From positions 1-28,880 of the IMG/VR virus record IMGVR_UViG_3300026089_000300: DNA of 28,880 bases. The stretch is one strand, 5' to 3'. Shown piece after piece: positions 21,570-28,880 of the stretch. How positions within the stretch are numbered: the stretch's first letter is position 1; every line of letters starts with the position of its first letter. Under the pieces are notes generated by a model. That model saw only the letters and a list, made by a program, of their open reading frames with translations. It did not search any database and was not told where the DNA came from. The stretch comes from a virus. The position numbers were made by a program, and so were the translations under genes.

Positions 21570-22106
21570 TCAGGCACCCCATTGATCCTTCGGGGCCAAG
21601 GGAGCGGCCGGCACGGTCATCGCTTCGATGGCCTTGCCCTCCTTGTAAAACTCGCCGGTCGGCTCCAGCGTGATCGTGCGCTTCACGGTTTCGTTCGGCT
21701 TGTATTCGGCCGCGCCGATGGTCTTCACGGTGGCGTGAACCATGATGCCGCTTGGCTCGTCGGAATCCTCGTGGACGATGCGCCAGAACGTCGCCGTTTC
21801 CTTATCGAAGTCCTTGAGGAACAGATGATGATTTTCCGGGTTCGTCAGTGGCGTTTCCGTCGCGGCGGCGAACTCGACCGGGCCGTTGAAATTGAAAATA
21901 AGCTCCACTTCGAGGTCGCCGTATTCCTTGGTGCCGGGCGACTTCTTCTTGGTAGCGCTGCCGGTTCCAGCGCCGGGGCAGTCCAGGGTCAAATCTTCCT
22001 CGACCGTCTCACGGCTGAGTTCCGGGGAAGTGATGCTGGCGCGCTTGGAAATGAGATCCCACGTCGTGCCGTTCCAGCGTTCCAGTTTCGCGCAATTGCC
22101 TTTCAT
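21570..22106 (-). CDS. Major tail tube protein
   Basis: 178 residues. The N-terminus (KGNCAKLERWNGTTWDLISKRASITSPELSRETVEEDLTLDCPG) and the strand-rich body with GDLEVELIFNFNGPVE and KTIGAAEYKPNETVKRTITLEPTGEF have the gpV/tail-tube β-sandwich pattern; the EPTGE ending is a common tube C-terminal motif. The rings of this protein form the tail. It precedes the chaperone G gene as in other siphophages. Start at ATG 22106. Confidence 0.85.
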   Translation of the reverse strand: MKGNCAKLERWNGTTWDLISKRASITSPELSRETVEEDLTLDCPGAGTGSATKKKSPGTKEYGDLEVELIFNFNGPVEFAAATETPLTNPENHHLFLKDFDKETATFWRIVHEDSDEPSGIMVHATVKTIGAAEYKPNETVKRTITLEPTGEFYKEGKAIEAMTVPAAPLAPKDQWGA

Positions 22107-22180
22107 CGCCGCAGATCATTGTGCGCACCGTGGCACACGCTCCACGCCCGGGCGTTCGCGTTCGGGCGATTCGCCCGCCG

Positions 22181-22558
22181 TCACAATTCGCCGGCGCGCC
22201 GAAAGATCGCGTCCACGTCCTCGCTCGATTTTCCGAGCGCCATGGCCAGCGCCGACACAAGCGGGTAATCGCGGCGGATCACCGTCGCGAATTCCCAGTC
22301 GATCAAAGCCTCCTCGTCGCCGGCGAGCATCTCGGTGATGGCATCCGGCGACGTGCCGGCCTCCAGCAAGGCGCGCCGGAACTGTCTGGCCGATACCTCC
22401 CGCGGCACAGGCGGCGTGGAAAGCGCCAGCCATGCCGCTTCCAGCTCGGACAGCGTCGGCTTCGGGCTCGCGTCGAGCCATTCCAGGGAGGCGAAGTCGC
22501 CGCCACAGTTCCAAACCGTGCCGGGCCGCAAATGCAAAAGGGTCTTCTGGATGTCCAT
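22181..22558 (-). CDS. Fibre-associated small protein
   Basis: 125 residues. The N-terminus (DIQKTLLHLRPGTVWNC and PKPTLSELEAAWLAL) resembles short proteins found directly downstream of tail fibre genes. The C-terminal half, ARQFRRALLEAGTSPDAITEML and IDWEFATVIRRDYPLVSALAMALGKSSEDVDAIF, matches a widespread phage pattern (W-E-x-A-x-x-(I/V)-x-R-D-x-P). Possibly a fibre assembly or attachment protein. Lies 2 bp after the collagen-like fibre stop. Confidence 0.65.
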   Translation of the reverse strand: MDIQKTLLHLRPGTVWNCGGDFASLEWLDASPKPTLSELEAAWLALSTPPVPREVSARQFRRALLEAGTSPDAITEMLAGDEEALIDWEFATVIRRDYPLVSALAMALGKSSEDVDAIFRRAGEL

Positions 22559-22560
22559 GG

Positions 22561-24042
22561 TTAGAAATGCGTGACGATGACCACCAATCCCGAGCCGCCC
22601 TTGCCGCCGGCACCCGAATTCACGCCGTTCAGGCTGCCTCCGCCGCCACCTCCTCCGCCGCCGTAGTTCCCGCCATTGGCTCCCGCGGTCGGGGCTCCGC
22701 CGGCGTTCGTGCCACCGTCGCCACCGCCGCCACCGAAACCGATGTCGTTGACGCTGGTTCCCGCGCCGGTCGCCGGCGTCACCGTGACAAGCCCGGACGC
22801 TCCCCCGCCCGTGGTGCCCGTGCTCTGGACGTTCGCGCCGGTGATGCCGCCACCGCCGCCACCGCCCGTGGGGATAAACCCGTTGCCGTTCGGAGCCGCG
22901 GCGGTCGAGTTCGTTCCGCCGGTGCCGCCGGCGAGCGTGTCGCCGGTCGTGATGCCCGCCGCGCATGCACCGGTTTGAGCAGCCCCGCCCGCCGAGCTTG
23001 CTCCGTTGACGCCTCCGGTTCCGGCCAATCCACCCGCGGCCGTCAGGCTGCCGAACACCGACGCCGCGCCGTTCGCGCCGGCGTTGCCGTCCGTAGAATC
23101 CACCGCCGTCGCCGCGCCGCCGGTTTTTCGTCCGCCGTAGCTTACCGAAACCGTAGACCCGAGCAACGAGGCACGGAACATCCCGCGCACGATCGCGCCG
23201 CCACCTCCGCCCCCGCCGCCCGAACGATGCGTGGCCGATGCCCCGCGACGCCCGGAACCGCCCGAACCGCCACCACCGACCAGCAGCACCTGCACCCACT
23301 TCGCGTTCGCGGGCTTGGTCCACGTCGGCGAGCTGGTCGCGTTGTCCGCCAACGCAGATCCGTCGTAAACGTCGATCTGGCAGCCGCCGCTCGTGATCGT
23401 CAGCACCCCGCCGGTGAACGTCGCGCCGGAAACCTGGATTTCCTCGATCGCGCCGGCAGATGCCGTCGTGCGGCCGAGCAAGCGCGCCGTGTTCATGGTC
23501 AGGCCGGACGAACCCACCGCCCCAGACGACGCGATGGCCGCCGCGGTTTTCAGCGTCGCATAAGTCACGTCCGATGGAGCCGAGGGGCTGCCGCCTGTGT
23601 TCGCCCGAACCGTGCCTGCCGGCATGTTTGCCATCTTCGCGGTTGTCACCGCCCCGGCGTCGATCGTCCAGGCGGTGCCGCTGCCGGAAACCGTGATGTC
23701 TCCCTTGTCGCCGTCCGCCACCGCCGGGCCGGTCGGTCCCGTTGGACCTTGCGGCCCTTGAGCACCGGTCGCGCCCTGTGGACCCTGCGGCCCGATCGCC
23801 CCTTGCGGCCCTTGCGGTCCGGTCGCCCCTTGCGGCCCCTGCGGACCGGTCGCCCCTTGTGGTCCCTGAGGGCCGACGTTGCCTTGCGGTCCCTGGACTC
23901 CTTGGACGCCCTGCGGTCCCTGCGGGCCGGTTTCGCCTGGCAATCCCTGCGGACCGATCGCCATCCGCACCACGCGGACGAACGGCACAACGGCGTCGGG
24001 ATTCCCGACCGTCATTTTCACAACACGAATCAGCGGGTCCAT
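22561..24042 (-). CDS. Collagen-like and polyglycine tail fibre
   Basis: 493 residues. An N-terminal strand-like segment with two related stretches ([22 protein letters not shown]) attaches the protein. Residues 30-106 are about 26 Gly-X-Y triplets, mostly GPQ and GAT, which should form a collagen triple-helix stalk. A β-rich neck follows. From about residue 250 the chain is rich in Gly runs (GGGGGGGG) with patches of Asn, Thr and Ala, reminiscent of polyglycine-II receptor-binding tips such as gp38-type adhesins. It probably binds host surface structures. Codes next to a BppU-like gene and a small fibre-associated gene. Confidence 0.83.
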   Translation of the reverse strand: MDPLIRVVKMTVGNPDAVVPFVRVVRMAIGPQGLPGETGPQGPQGVQGVQGPQGNVGPQGPQGATGPQGPQGATGPQGPQGAIGPQGPQGATGAQGPQGPTGPTGPAVADGDKGDITVSGSGTAWTIDAGAVTTAKMANMPAGTVRANTGGSPSAPSDVTYATLKTAAAIASSGAVGSSGLTMNTARLLGRTTASAGAIEEIQVSGATFTGGVLTITSGGCQIDVYDGSALADNATSSPTWTKPANAKWVQVLLVGGGGSGGSGRRGASATHRSGGGGGGGGAIVRGMFRASLLGSTVSVSYGGRKTGGAATAVDSTDGNAGANGAASVFGSLTAAGGLAGTGGVNGASSAGGAAQTGACAAGITTGDTLAGGTGGTNSTAAAPNGNGFIPTGGGGGGGITGANVQSTGTTGGGASGLVTVTPATGAGTSVNDIGFGGGGGDGGTNAGGAPTAGANGGNYGGGGGGGGGSLNGVNSGAGGKGGSGLVVIVTHF

Positions 24043-24045
24043 GGC

Positions 24046-24393
24046 TCAGAGCGGCTGGTTGAACTTCGTGGCGCGGCCTTCGACCGTGATCGGCTCCGTG
24101 GGGACGATGTGAACCACTTCGCCGTTCGGGTATTGGGCGAGCACGTCCCACACGTATTCGCCGGCGGCCAGCGCGTGCGTACGCTGAGGCGAAAGGTGGA
24201 TGGCCACTTTCCCCGCTTCCGCGTCCGTGATCGTCGGCGCGAGGTCGCACACCAGTGGACCTTTCGGCGTCGCCCGGATGTGGGAACGAATCGTGCATCC
24301 CGTCAGATCGACGGGCGTCTCTTCGAGCTTCAGGCATTCCAGCGCCAGCGCGAAGCTCTCGCCCTTGTAGATCGTCAATCCGCCCTCGTGCAT
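24046..24393 (-). CDS. β-sandwich fibre-adaptor-like protein
   Basis: 115 residues. [40 protein letters not shown], then [39 protein letters not shown], shows the K-G-x-x-F, P-V-D-L-T-G and Y-V-W-D motifs of phage proteins resembling BppU N-terminal or Ig-like baseplate domains that carry fibres. Stops 3 bp before the collagen-like gene starts, so both belong to one fibre block inserted between tail terminator and tube. Confidence 0.68.
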   Translation of the reverse strand: MHEGGLTIYKGESFALALECLKLEETPVDLTGCTIRSHIRATPKGPLVCDLAPTITDAEAGKVAIHLSPQRTHALAAGEYVWDVLAQYPNGEVVHIVPTEPITVEGRATKFNQPL

Positions 24394-24462
24394 GCCGTCA
24401 CCCTGCCGCCGGCGGTTTCGCCTCGCGAGGGGCTGCCGGAAGCGTTCGAAGCGTTCGGCGCA

Positions 24463-25125
24463 TCACTCCGAGCGGATGTCCCGGATCGCTCGCGCCCTCA
24501 CGGCATCATAAAACTGTCGTTCTCGGCGCGACATCGACCAGTAGTCCCACGGATCTTTTTCCGTGTATTGAAGCATCATCTGGATCTGCCGTTCTTTCTC
24601 GGCGGAACGCTTCCTTTGTGCCGCAAGTATCGCTTTCGCATCAGCATTCGCTTGAGCGATAGCGAGGGCTGTTTCTTCTTCCGCTTTTTTGCGCTCGTAT
24701 GCCTCAGATTTCTCGCGGTCATACCCGCAAGCCTTTTTCACGTCATCCGGCAACCTCTCAAATTTCACACTGGTTGCCCCGCCGGAATACACGAACGAAA
24801 TCCCGCTTGGTGTGACCTTCACGCCTGAAACACCTTCGTAAATTTTTCCATCGGTCGTTTCCACTCTGGCCAGCTTCTGAATGCCCGCCTTCGCCTCATC
24901 AGTCGGCTCAAGGCCAATCGACTTTTGCGATTCTGGAGTCAAATCTCCTGCGGCAATCCGGCTCACGCCACCCGCGTGCACGACTCGCAGTTTGTCGCCG
25001 TCCATTTCCGCCGAAGTCACGCCTTCAAACGTCCGCCCATTTCTCAGGGCCAGCTTTTGCGGTGGAACACCTGAGAAAGCGGGCACGGAAAGGACGAGGA
25101 AAACCGCGGCAAGCAGCGCTTTCAT
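24463..25125 (-). CDS. Exported protein with duplicated domain (cargo or moron)
   Basis: 220 residues. Signal peptide MKALLAAVFLVLSVPAFSG. Two related β domains follow: one from LALRNGRTFEGVTSAEMDGD to VSRIAAGDLTPESQ, one from VETTDGKIYEGVSGVKV to TSVKFERLPDDVKKACGYD. Each ends with a proline and short helix, then comes a Lys/Glu/Ala-rich coiled coil and a charged tail. I associate this duplicated-domain style with exported Verrucomicrobiota proteins, which is part of my host guess. It is not a structural phage family. Role unknown; it may be a lysogenic cargo gene. Confidence 0.68.
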   Translation of the reverse strand: MKALLAAVFLVLSVPAFSGVPPQKLALRNGRTFEGVTSAEMDGDKLRVVHAGGVSRIAAGDLTPESQKSIGLEPTDEAKAGIQKLARVETTDGKIYEGVSGVKVTPSGISFVYSGGATSVKFERLPDDVKKACGYDREKSEAYERKKAEEETALAIAQANADAKAILAAQRKRSAEKERQIQMMLQYTEKDPWDYWSMSRRERQFYDAVRARAIRDIRSE

Positions 25126-25127
25126 CC

Positions 25128-25190
25128 CTAATCCTTAACCCCAACCAGCCAATCCTCGCAAGACGTGATCCCGAGGAGGTCCATTTCCAT
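25128..25190 (-). CDS. 20-residue ORF coupled to the tail terminator stop
   Basis: The ATG at 25190 overlaps the TGA of the tail terminator gene (TGATG) and the stop lies two bases before the next gene's ATG. The peptide has an acidic N-terminus and ends VGVKD. Tight packing suggests translational relay to the exported-protein gene, but no independent support exists. Confidence 0.3.
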   Translation of the reverse strand: MEMDLLGITSCEDWLVGVKD

Positions 25191-25597
25191 CACCCACCGA
25201 GATAGAACGCTACCACGGCGAGCGACCCGTAATCCTCCGTCTCGCGGTCAAAGGTGTATTCCGCGTCCGACCAACGCGTGCCGGTCATGCGGAGCACCTC
25301 TGTGATCGCCTCCGGGGCTCGATTCTGGAACGCTTGGCGGATCGCCTCCCGCACGGCATTGGCATCCTTGCGGGTCGATCCGTAGCACCGAAATTGCACC
25401 GCGAACGCGCCATCGCCCACCGCACCGGAGTCGAGCACGTCCTCGAACTCCTCCGGCAGGAACTGATAGACCACGCACGGGTTCGCCGTGCCGCCCGGTG
25501 CCGCATCGGGGAAAATGCGGTCGGCCACGAGATCGGACAGAGATTCGTTGCCGGACAGCTCGGCGAACATCCAGTTGAGAAAGAGTTCCGGGTTCAT
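25190..25597 (-). CDS. Tail terminator / completion protein (DUF3168-like)
   Basis: 135 residues. NPELFLNWMFAELSGNESLSDLVADRIFPDAAPGGTANPCVVYQF is the usual start, and AVQFRCYGSTRKDANAVREAIRQAFQNR plus ETEDYGSLAVVAFYLGG complete the α/β fold. The protein closes the top of the tail tube before head joining. Gene order gp6-like, gp10-like, terminator is standard for HK97-type phages. Confidence 0.85.
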   Translation of the reverse strand: MNPELFLNWMFAELSGNESLSDLVADRIFPDAAPGGTANPCVVYQFLPEEFEDVLDSGAVGDGAFAVQFRCYGSTRKDANAVREAIRQAFQNRAPEAITEVLRMTGTRWSDAEYTFDRETEDYGSLAVVAFYLGG

Positions 25598-25606
25598 GGA
25601 AAAAGG

Positions 25607-26071
25607 TCAGCTTCGCAATGCTTGCTCGATGCCGGCGGCGAGCGCTTCTTTCACGGCCTCCAGCGCTGCCGGCGCGGCGCTTTCCAAGGCGGGCTTCAGG
25701 AACGGCTTCGCGCGGTGATACTTCGTGCCGAGTTCCTGGAAGCGGTAGTAGCGCTCCACCGCGTCGGGGTGATATTCCTTGCTCTTGTTGCCCTTGCGGT
25801 GCGCCACGCGTTGCGACGCCAGCGCCGGACCGCGCACGGTGATCTTGATGCCGTAGAGCCCTTTCGACGCCTTCGTGCTCGATCGCACGACGAGGCTGCG
25901 CTTCGTGGTCCCGGTCTTCACCGGCACCAGCGAATTCGCCTTCGCCTTGATGACCTGGCCGCCTTCCTTCATCGCCCGGTTGTAAACCTTGCGCCGAAGG
26001 GCCGCGTCCAGGCGGTTCGCCCGCTTGGCGAGTTCCTTCAATCCCTTCACCTCGAATCGGACGCCGGCCAT
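25607..26071 (-). CDS. HK97 gp10-like head-tail protein
   Basis: 154 residues. VRFEVKGLKELAKRANRLDAALRRKVYNRAMKEGGQVIKAKANSLVPVKTGTTKRSL matches the HK97 gp10 family start, and YYRFQELGTKYHRAKPFLKPALE its middle motif (x-E-x-G-T-x-x-x-x-A-x-P-F-L-x-P-A). It joins the connector ring to the tail. Only 4 bp separates it from the gp6-like gene. Confidence 0.92.
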   Translation of the reverse strand: MAGVRFEVKGLKELAKRANRLDAALRRKVYNRAMKEGGQVIKAKANSLVPVKTGTTKRSLVVRSSTKASKGLYGIKITVRGPALASQRVAHRKGNKSKEYHPDAVERYYRFQELGTKYHRAKPFLKPALESAAPAALEAVKEALAAGIEQALRS

Positions 26072-26075
26072 CGGA

Positions 26076-26597
26076 TCATGCGAAAAAGAGGTTCCGCCAC
26101 GGATCGAGCAACGATTTCACCCCGAGCGGCAGCTCGACGGCCGCCACGCCCGACCCTACGGCCACCGCCCCGCGGTTCTCGTAGTAGTGCGAGACGAGGA
26201 ACAACGCCGCCAATTTCAGCGCCGGCGGCATCGTCCCGCCCTCGAAACCGTATTCCAGCGTGATGCGGTGCAGGGCGACCGGACCGGCGATGTCGAGGAC
26301 GTAGCCGAGATCGTGGTTGCCGGAAAGATTCCACTCCGATTCCGGTACCAGCGCCCAGGTATCGCCGTCCCGCCGCTCGACCTTCTTCACGGACTGCACC
26401 GGAATGCAGCGGATTCGGAAGCGCGTCGTCCGCGCCTCGTGCTCCCGGTTGCCTTCCAGCTCGCCGGCAAGGCCGATCACATTCAAGACGTGATCGACCG
26501 CCGCCGCGGCGAAATGAGCAATCAACACGTCGTCGAGATCATGCTCCACGCGCAGGTGCTGTTTGACCAAGGTCAGATCGAGGACGGGCTTTGCCAT
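26076..26597 (-). CDS. Head-tail connector protein (HK97 gp6-like)
   Basis: 173 residues. It opens LDLTLVKQHLRVEHDLDDVLIAHFAAAAVDHV and later has MPPALKLAALFLVSHYYENRGAV and KSLLDPWRNLF, the gp6/Phage_connect_1 pattern (L-x-x-x-K-x-H-L-R-x-D, then helical bundle with x-H-x-Y-E-N-R). It forms the adaptor ring under the portal. Confidence 0.92.
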   Translation of the reverse strand: MAKPVLDLTLVKQHLRVEHDLDDVLIAHFAAAAVDHVLNVIGLAGELEGNREHEARTTRFRIRCIPVQSVKKVERRDGDTWALVPESEWNLSGNHDLGYVLDIAGPVALHRITLEYGFEGGTMPPALKLAALFLVSHYYENRGAVAVGSGVAAVELPLGVKSLLDPWRNLFFA

Positions 26598-26600
26598 GGG

Positions 26601-26912
26601 TCAGGCGTGCGGGTGGCCAAAGTAGCCGGCGGCCACGGTCGGGGTGATGAACTGCGGCACCGGGTTCGCCGACGCTTCCTCCTTCGGTTCGTCCGTAGAA
26701 GGCACCGAAGGTGCAGGCGGTGCAGGAGGCTCGGAGTCTCCCGGATCGGCGGGCGGTTCGGTTTCCCCGGGAGGATCGTCGTCGCCCTCGCCGGATTCCT
26801 CCTGGGCGGCGTCTTGCTCGCCGGTTTCCTGCGGCGCGGGATTCGCTGGCGTGTCGGCAGCGGGAGATTGCACCGGCGCTTCGTCGGCGGGTTTGGGGGC
26901 TCGTTTGGCCAT
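26601..26912 (-). CDS. Acidic, Pro-rich hypothetical protein between capsid and connector
   Basis: 103 residues, mostly disordered: rich in Pro, Glu, Asp and Ala after a basic start (AKRAPKPADEAP), with a conserved-looking end TVAAGYFGHPHA. Stops 3 bp before the gp6-like start. Small low-complexity proteins in this position occur in HK97-type operons. Not assigned to a family. It might be a decoration or head-joining factor. Confidence 0.6.
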   Translation of the reverse strand: MAKRAPKPADEAPVQSPAADTPANPAPQETGEQDAAQEESGEGDDDPPGETEPPADPGDSEPPAPPAPSVPSTDEPKEEASANPVPQFITPTVAAGYFGHPHA

Positions 26913-26937
26913 GTCGTTTTAGGATTGGAAGGGAAAA

Positions 26938-26965
26938 GGGCTGGCCGGCCGAAGCCAGCCAGCCC
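26938..26965 (-). terminator. Attenuator-like hairpin after the capsid gene
   Basis: On the - strand GGGCTGGC and GCCAGCCC pair, with an inner GGC-TTCG-GCC stem, then CTTTTCCC. It lies 18 bp past the capsid stop. Partial termination would leave more capsid mRNA than mRNA for downstream tail genes, suiting the need for hundreds of capsid copies. Confidence 0.6.
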
Positions 26966-26983
26966 CCGTCATGCCTACGCAAA

Positions 26984-28294
26984 TCACGCCTTCACCTTCA
27001 GGCGCGCGAGATACTTCTTGAGCGTCACCAGCGCCCCGAAACGCACGTCCCCCTTGATGGCGGTCATGTTGTTCCCGAACAGGAAGTGTTCGCTCTTGGA
27101 GATCGTGAGCCCCTTGCGGAGCGCGATCTTGTGACCGGAATCGAAGTTGCCGTAGACCGCCGGGAACTTGCCCGCGGTGATCGTGCCGAGGCGATCGGAA
27201 CGATGCAGCGGCGCGCCCAGCAACGTGGACGGCTGGCCGGCGGCGAGCGACGGCATCCAGATCGGGCGGCCGGTCGTGTCCTTGAGCAGGAGAACGGCCT
27301 GAAGAAACTCCTTGGACGCCATCCACGCGGCGTTGTTCTGCGCGGCGGCGACCACTTCAAACGGCAGTTTCAGAAGGTCATCGACGCCGACCGCCAAGGA
27401 AGCCGCGGTGACGAGTTCCGCCACGTTGTCCGTGGTTTCCTGAAGGATGCCGGTCGGCACCTTGTTCGCCAGCGTCAGGGTGACGGGGTTGCCCGCCATG
27501 TTGGTGAAGCCAGTTTGACCGGCCGCGCCGTTCAGGCCGTATTCCTCGACGGTCTCGGCGAAGCTGCGGCCGAACAACTCGGCGAAGGTCGCCTCCAGCG
27601 CCGGCGCGTCCTGCATCAGTTCGTTCGCCACCGGGAAGAACTTGCCGAAGTTGAAAATCTTCAGCGTCTTGCCGGTCAGCGCAGGTTCGCTGAGCACGTA
27701 GGCTTCGCCCTCTTCGCGCGGAGCCATGATGCCGCCGTCCGCGATGAACGGCAGCGAGTTGATGCGGCCGGACAAGTTGATGCGGCCGGAGATCATCAGC
27801 AGCGGCGAGTTGGACGCCGCTTCCATGTAGATCGCCTTTTCCAGTTCGGTCGGAATCAGCACCGCACCGGTGGACGGGGCCGTGCCGGTCAGGTTCTGGA
27901 AGCGGTCGGCGGTGCCGACCATGGTCGCAAGCTCGTTGAGCAGGTCGCCGCGGAAACCGTGGTTGATCGCGTTGTGGAAGCGCTCGCGGTATTCGTCCGA
28001 AGCGTGCGGCAGGTCGGAGACGTTGCGCAGGTTGAGGTCTTCGGCGGTCTCGCGGTCGGCACGGTCGCAAGCGTCGTGCGCCTTCAGGGCCGCTTCCACG
28101 CTGTTCAGGCTGGCGTTGAGTCGCTCGATTTCCGCGCCCATCTTCGCGGACTCGGCGTGCTCTTCAGCGGTGAAAGCCCGGTCCTCGCCCTTGTCGTTTT
28201 TGATCTTGGCGAGGAAGGCGTGATACTGGTTGAGGATCGGCTGAAGCTCGTTCTTCAGAGCCGTCTTTTTGCGAAGCAAATCGTTTCGGTCCAT
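26984..28294 (-). CDS. HK97-family major capsid protein with N-terminal delta domain
   Basis: 436 residues from ATG 28294. The N-terminal coiled coil (DLLRKKTALKNELQPILNQYHAFLAKIKN and AEIERLNASLNSVEAAL) is a scaffold-like delta domain that is usually cleaved. The fold core starts near LLNELATMVGTADRFQNLTGTAPSTGAVLIPTELEKAIYMEAAS, with further HK97 features in FNFGKFFPVANELMQDAPALEATFAELFGRSFAETVEEYGLNGAAGQTGFTN and ITAGKFPAVYGNFDSGHKIALRKGLTI. No protease or portal gene lies directly upstream in this window, so the protease is elsewhere. Confidence 0.94.
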   Translation of the reverse strand: MDRNDLLRKKTALKNELQPILNQYHAFLAKIKNDKGEDRAFTAEEHAESAKMGAEIERLNASLNSVEAALKAHDACDRADRETAEDLNLRNVSDLPHASDEYRERFHNAINHGFRGDLLNELATMVGTADRFQNLTGTAPSTGAVLIPTELEKAIYMEAASNSPLLMISGRINLSGRINSLPFIADGGIMAPREEGEAYVLSEPALTGKTLKIFNFGKFFPVANELMQDAPALEATFAELFGRSFAETVEEYGLNGAAGQTGFTNMAGNPVTLTLANKVPTGILQETTDNVAELVTAASLAVGVDDLLKLPFEVVAAAQNNAAWMASKEFLQAVLLLKDTTGRPIWMPSLAAGQPSTLLGAPLHRSDRLGTITAGKFPAVYGNFDSGHKIALRKGLTISKSEHFLFGNNMTAIKGDVRFGALVTLKKYLARLKVKA

Positions 28295-28304
28295 GGCTCC
28301 AATG

Positions 28305-28328
28305 GTATGCCGCACTCGCGCGGCATAC
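28305..28328 (-). promoter_or_regulatory. Leader hairpin upstream of the capsid gene
   Basis: GTATGCCGC (28305-28313) and GCGGCATAC (28320-28328) form a perfect 9-bp stem with a 6-base loop, 11 bp before the capsid start. It may stabilise the capsid mRNA or end transcripts from upstream. No T-tract is present. Confidence 0.45.
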
Positions 28329-28415
28329 GCCATGAGCCCCGGCCCGCGTTCGGCGCGTTCGACCGGGGCACAAGCCAGACAGCAAGCGTTACCAAGATTT
28401 TCCTTACGCCTCTGT

Positions 28416-28880
28416 CTACTCTTTCCGCTCTTGCAAGATCCAAAAAGTGCCCGTTCCCGGACGATACAGCGCGATGTGATCGAGCTTTCCGGTATGATTG
28501 AAGTCGAAGGCAAATGCTCGGTCGGCTCGGCTCTTCAAATCGTAGCCTCCGATACCGTTTCCGGGGTCTCCCTGGTGGTAAACAGGGCTAAAGACCCCGT
28601 TCTTGTTTTCTAGAATCCAAAAAGTGCCCGTTCCCGGACGATACAGCGCGATGTGGTCGAGCTTGCCGGTATGATTGTAATCGAAGGCGAATGACTGGTC
28701 GGCTCCGCTCTTCAAATCGTAGCCTCCGATACCGTTTCCGGGGTCTCCCTGGTGGTAAACAGGGCTAAAGACCCCGTTCTTATTTTCAAGAATCCAAAAG
28801 GTGCCCGTTCCCGGACGATACAGCGCGATGTGGTCGAGCTTGCCGGCATGATTGTAATCGAAGGCGAATGACTGGTCGGC
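28416..28880 (-). CDS. C-terminus of an FG-GAP/VCBS-like repeat protein (partial)
   Basis: The last 154 residues of a protein whose 5' end lies beyond the window; the frame is open to the edge. The unit of 59 residues contains FAFDYNHTGKLDHIALYRPG, GTGTFWILENKNGVFSPVYH and GNGIGGYDLKSGAD. It resembles β-propeller FG-GAP/VCBS-like repeats with acidic, Asn-rich calcium-binding-style loops, found in bacterial and fungal surface or toxin-associated proteins. It ends GTFWILQERKE. The role is probably extracellular binding. It is not a phage structural gene by any family I recognise and sits directly upstream of the capsid gene. Confidence 0.75.
   Translation of the reverse strand, partial: ADQSFAFDYNHAGKLDHIALYRPGTGTFWILENKNGVFSPVYHQGDPGNGIGGYDLKSGADQSFAFDYNHTGKLDHIALYRPGTGTFWILENKNGVFSPVYHQGDPGNGIGGYDLKSRADRAFAFDFNHTGKLDHIALYRPGTGTFWILQERKE
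28441..28880. repeat. 177-bp tandem repeats within the partial FG-GAP-like gene
   Basis: The motif CAAAA(A/G)GTGCCCGTTCCCGG recurs at 28441, 28618 and 28795, a period of 177 bp (59 codons). Copies are almost identical at DNA level, indicating recent amplification or ongoing homogenisation. At least two full copies and part of a third are present before the window ends. Confidence 0.95.

Noticed and set aside
22432-24828. Open frame of 798 codons on the + strand
   Set aside because: Antisense to the Gly-rich collagen-like fibre; its Arg/Ala composition reflects the complementary GC-rich repeats.
28441-28880. CRISPR array
   Set aside because: The 177-bp unit is a tandem coding repeat with no spacers; the Gly-X-Y repeats at 23700-23960 are also coding.

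Overview
This window looks like most of a temperate siphovirus prophage, or an integrated phage-derived element, in a high-GC bacterium. I infer a Verrucomicrobiota host from two weak signs. First, an SOS-type palindrome of the form TGTTC-N4-GAAC, which is the LexA box I recall for that phylum, lies upstream of a Y-family DNA polymerase. Second, the exported cargo protein at 24463-25125 has a duplicated domain of a style I associate with that phylum. No rRNA, tRNA, CRISPR array or convincing att pair is visible.

Left arm (1-7992, almost all + strand): a tyrosine integrase, an HNH protein and a zinc-ribbon/TM2 membrane protein end at a strong terminator. A divergent pair of small ribbon-helix-helix-like proteins follows, with three palindromes between them; this is the best candidate for the lysis/lysogeny switch. 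Rightward from there runs a tightly packed early operon: two small membrane proteins, an excisionase-like HTH protein, a RusA-type resolvase, a DEDDh exonuclease, a helix-turn-helix replication protein carrying internal direct repeats (possible origin), an orphan DNA methyltransferase and several unknowns.

Late region (8009-28294, almost all - strand, read right to left): HK97-type major capsid protein, acidic linker protein, gp6-like connector, HK97 gp10-like protein, tail terminator, an exported cargo protein, a collagen-like/polyglycine fibre with accessory genes, tail tube, tail chaperones G and GT joined by a GGGAAAG -1 frameshift, a lysis cassette (amidase plus two membrane proteins), tape measure, tail-tip genes and a distal fibre. 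This is a lambda/HK97-like flexible-tail programme. Terminase, portal and protease are not in the window.

An island of about 3.4 kb (about 16170-19630) interrupts the tail operon between the chaperone/lysis genes and the tape measure. It holds a 23-residue hydrophobic peptide with its own promoter, leader hairpin, unusually strong ribosome-binding site and hairpin end. It also holds an exported HNH nuclease, an SRAP/HMCES-type abasic-site protein ending in a clamp-binding-like motif, a Y-family polymerase behind the SOS-like box, and a YjzC-like mini-gene with its own operator-embedded promoter and terminator. I read it as a lysogenically expressed DNA-damage cargo cassette, and it is the most interesting part of the window. 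At the right edge, next to the capsid gene, is the C-terminus of a protein built from nearly identical 177-bp (59-residue) FG-GAP/VCBS-like repeats.
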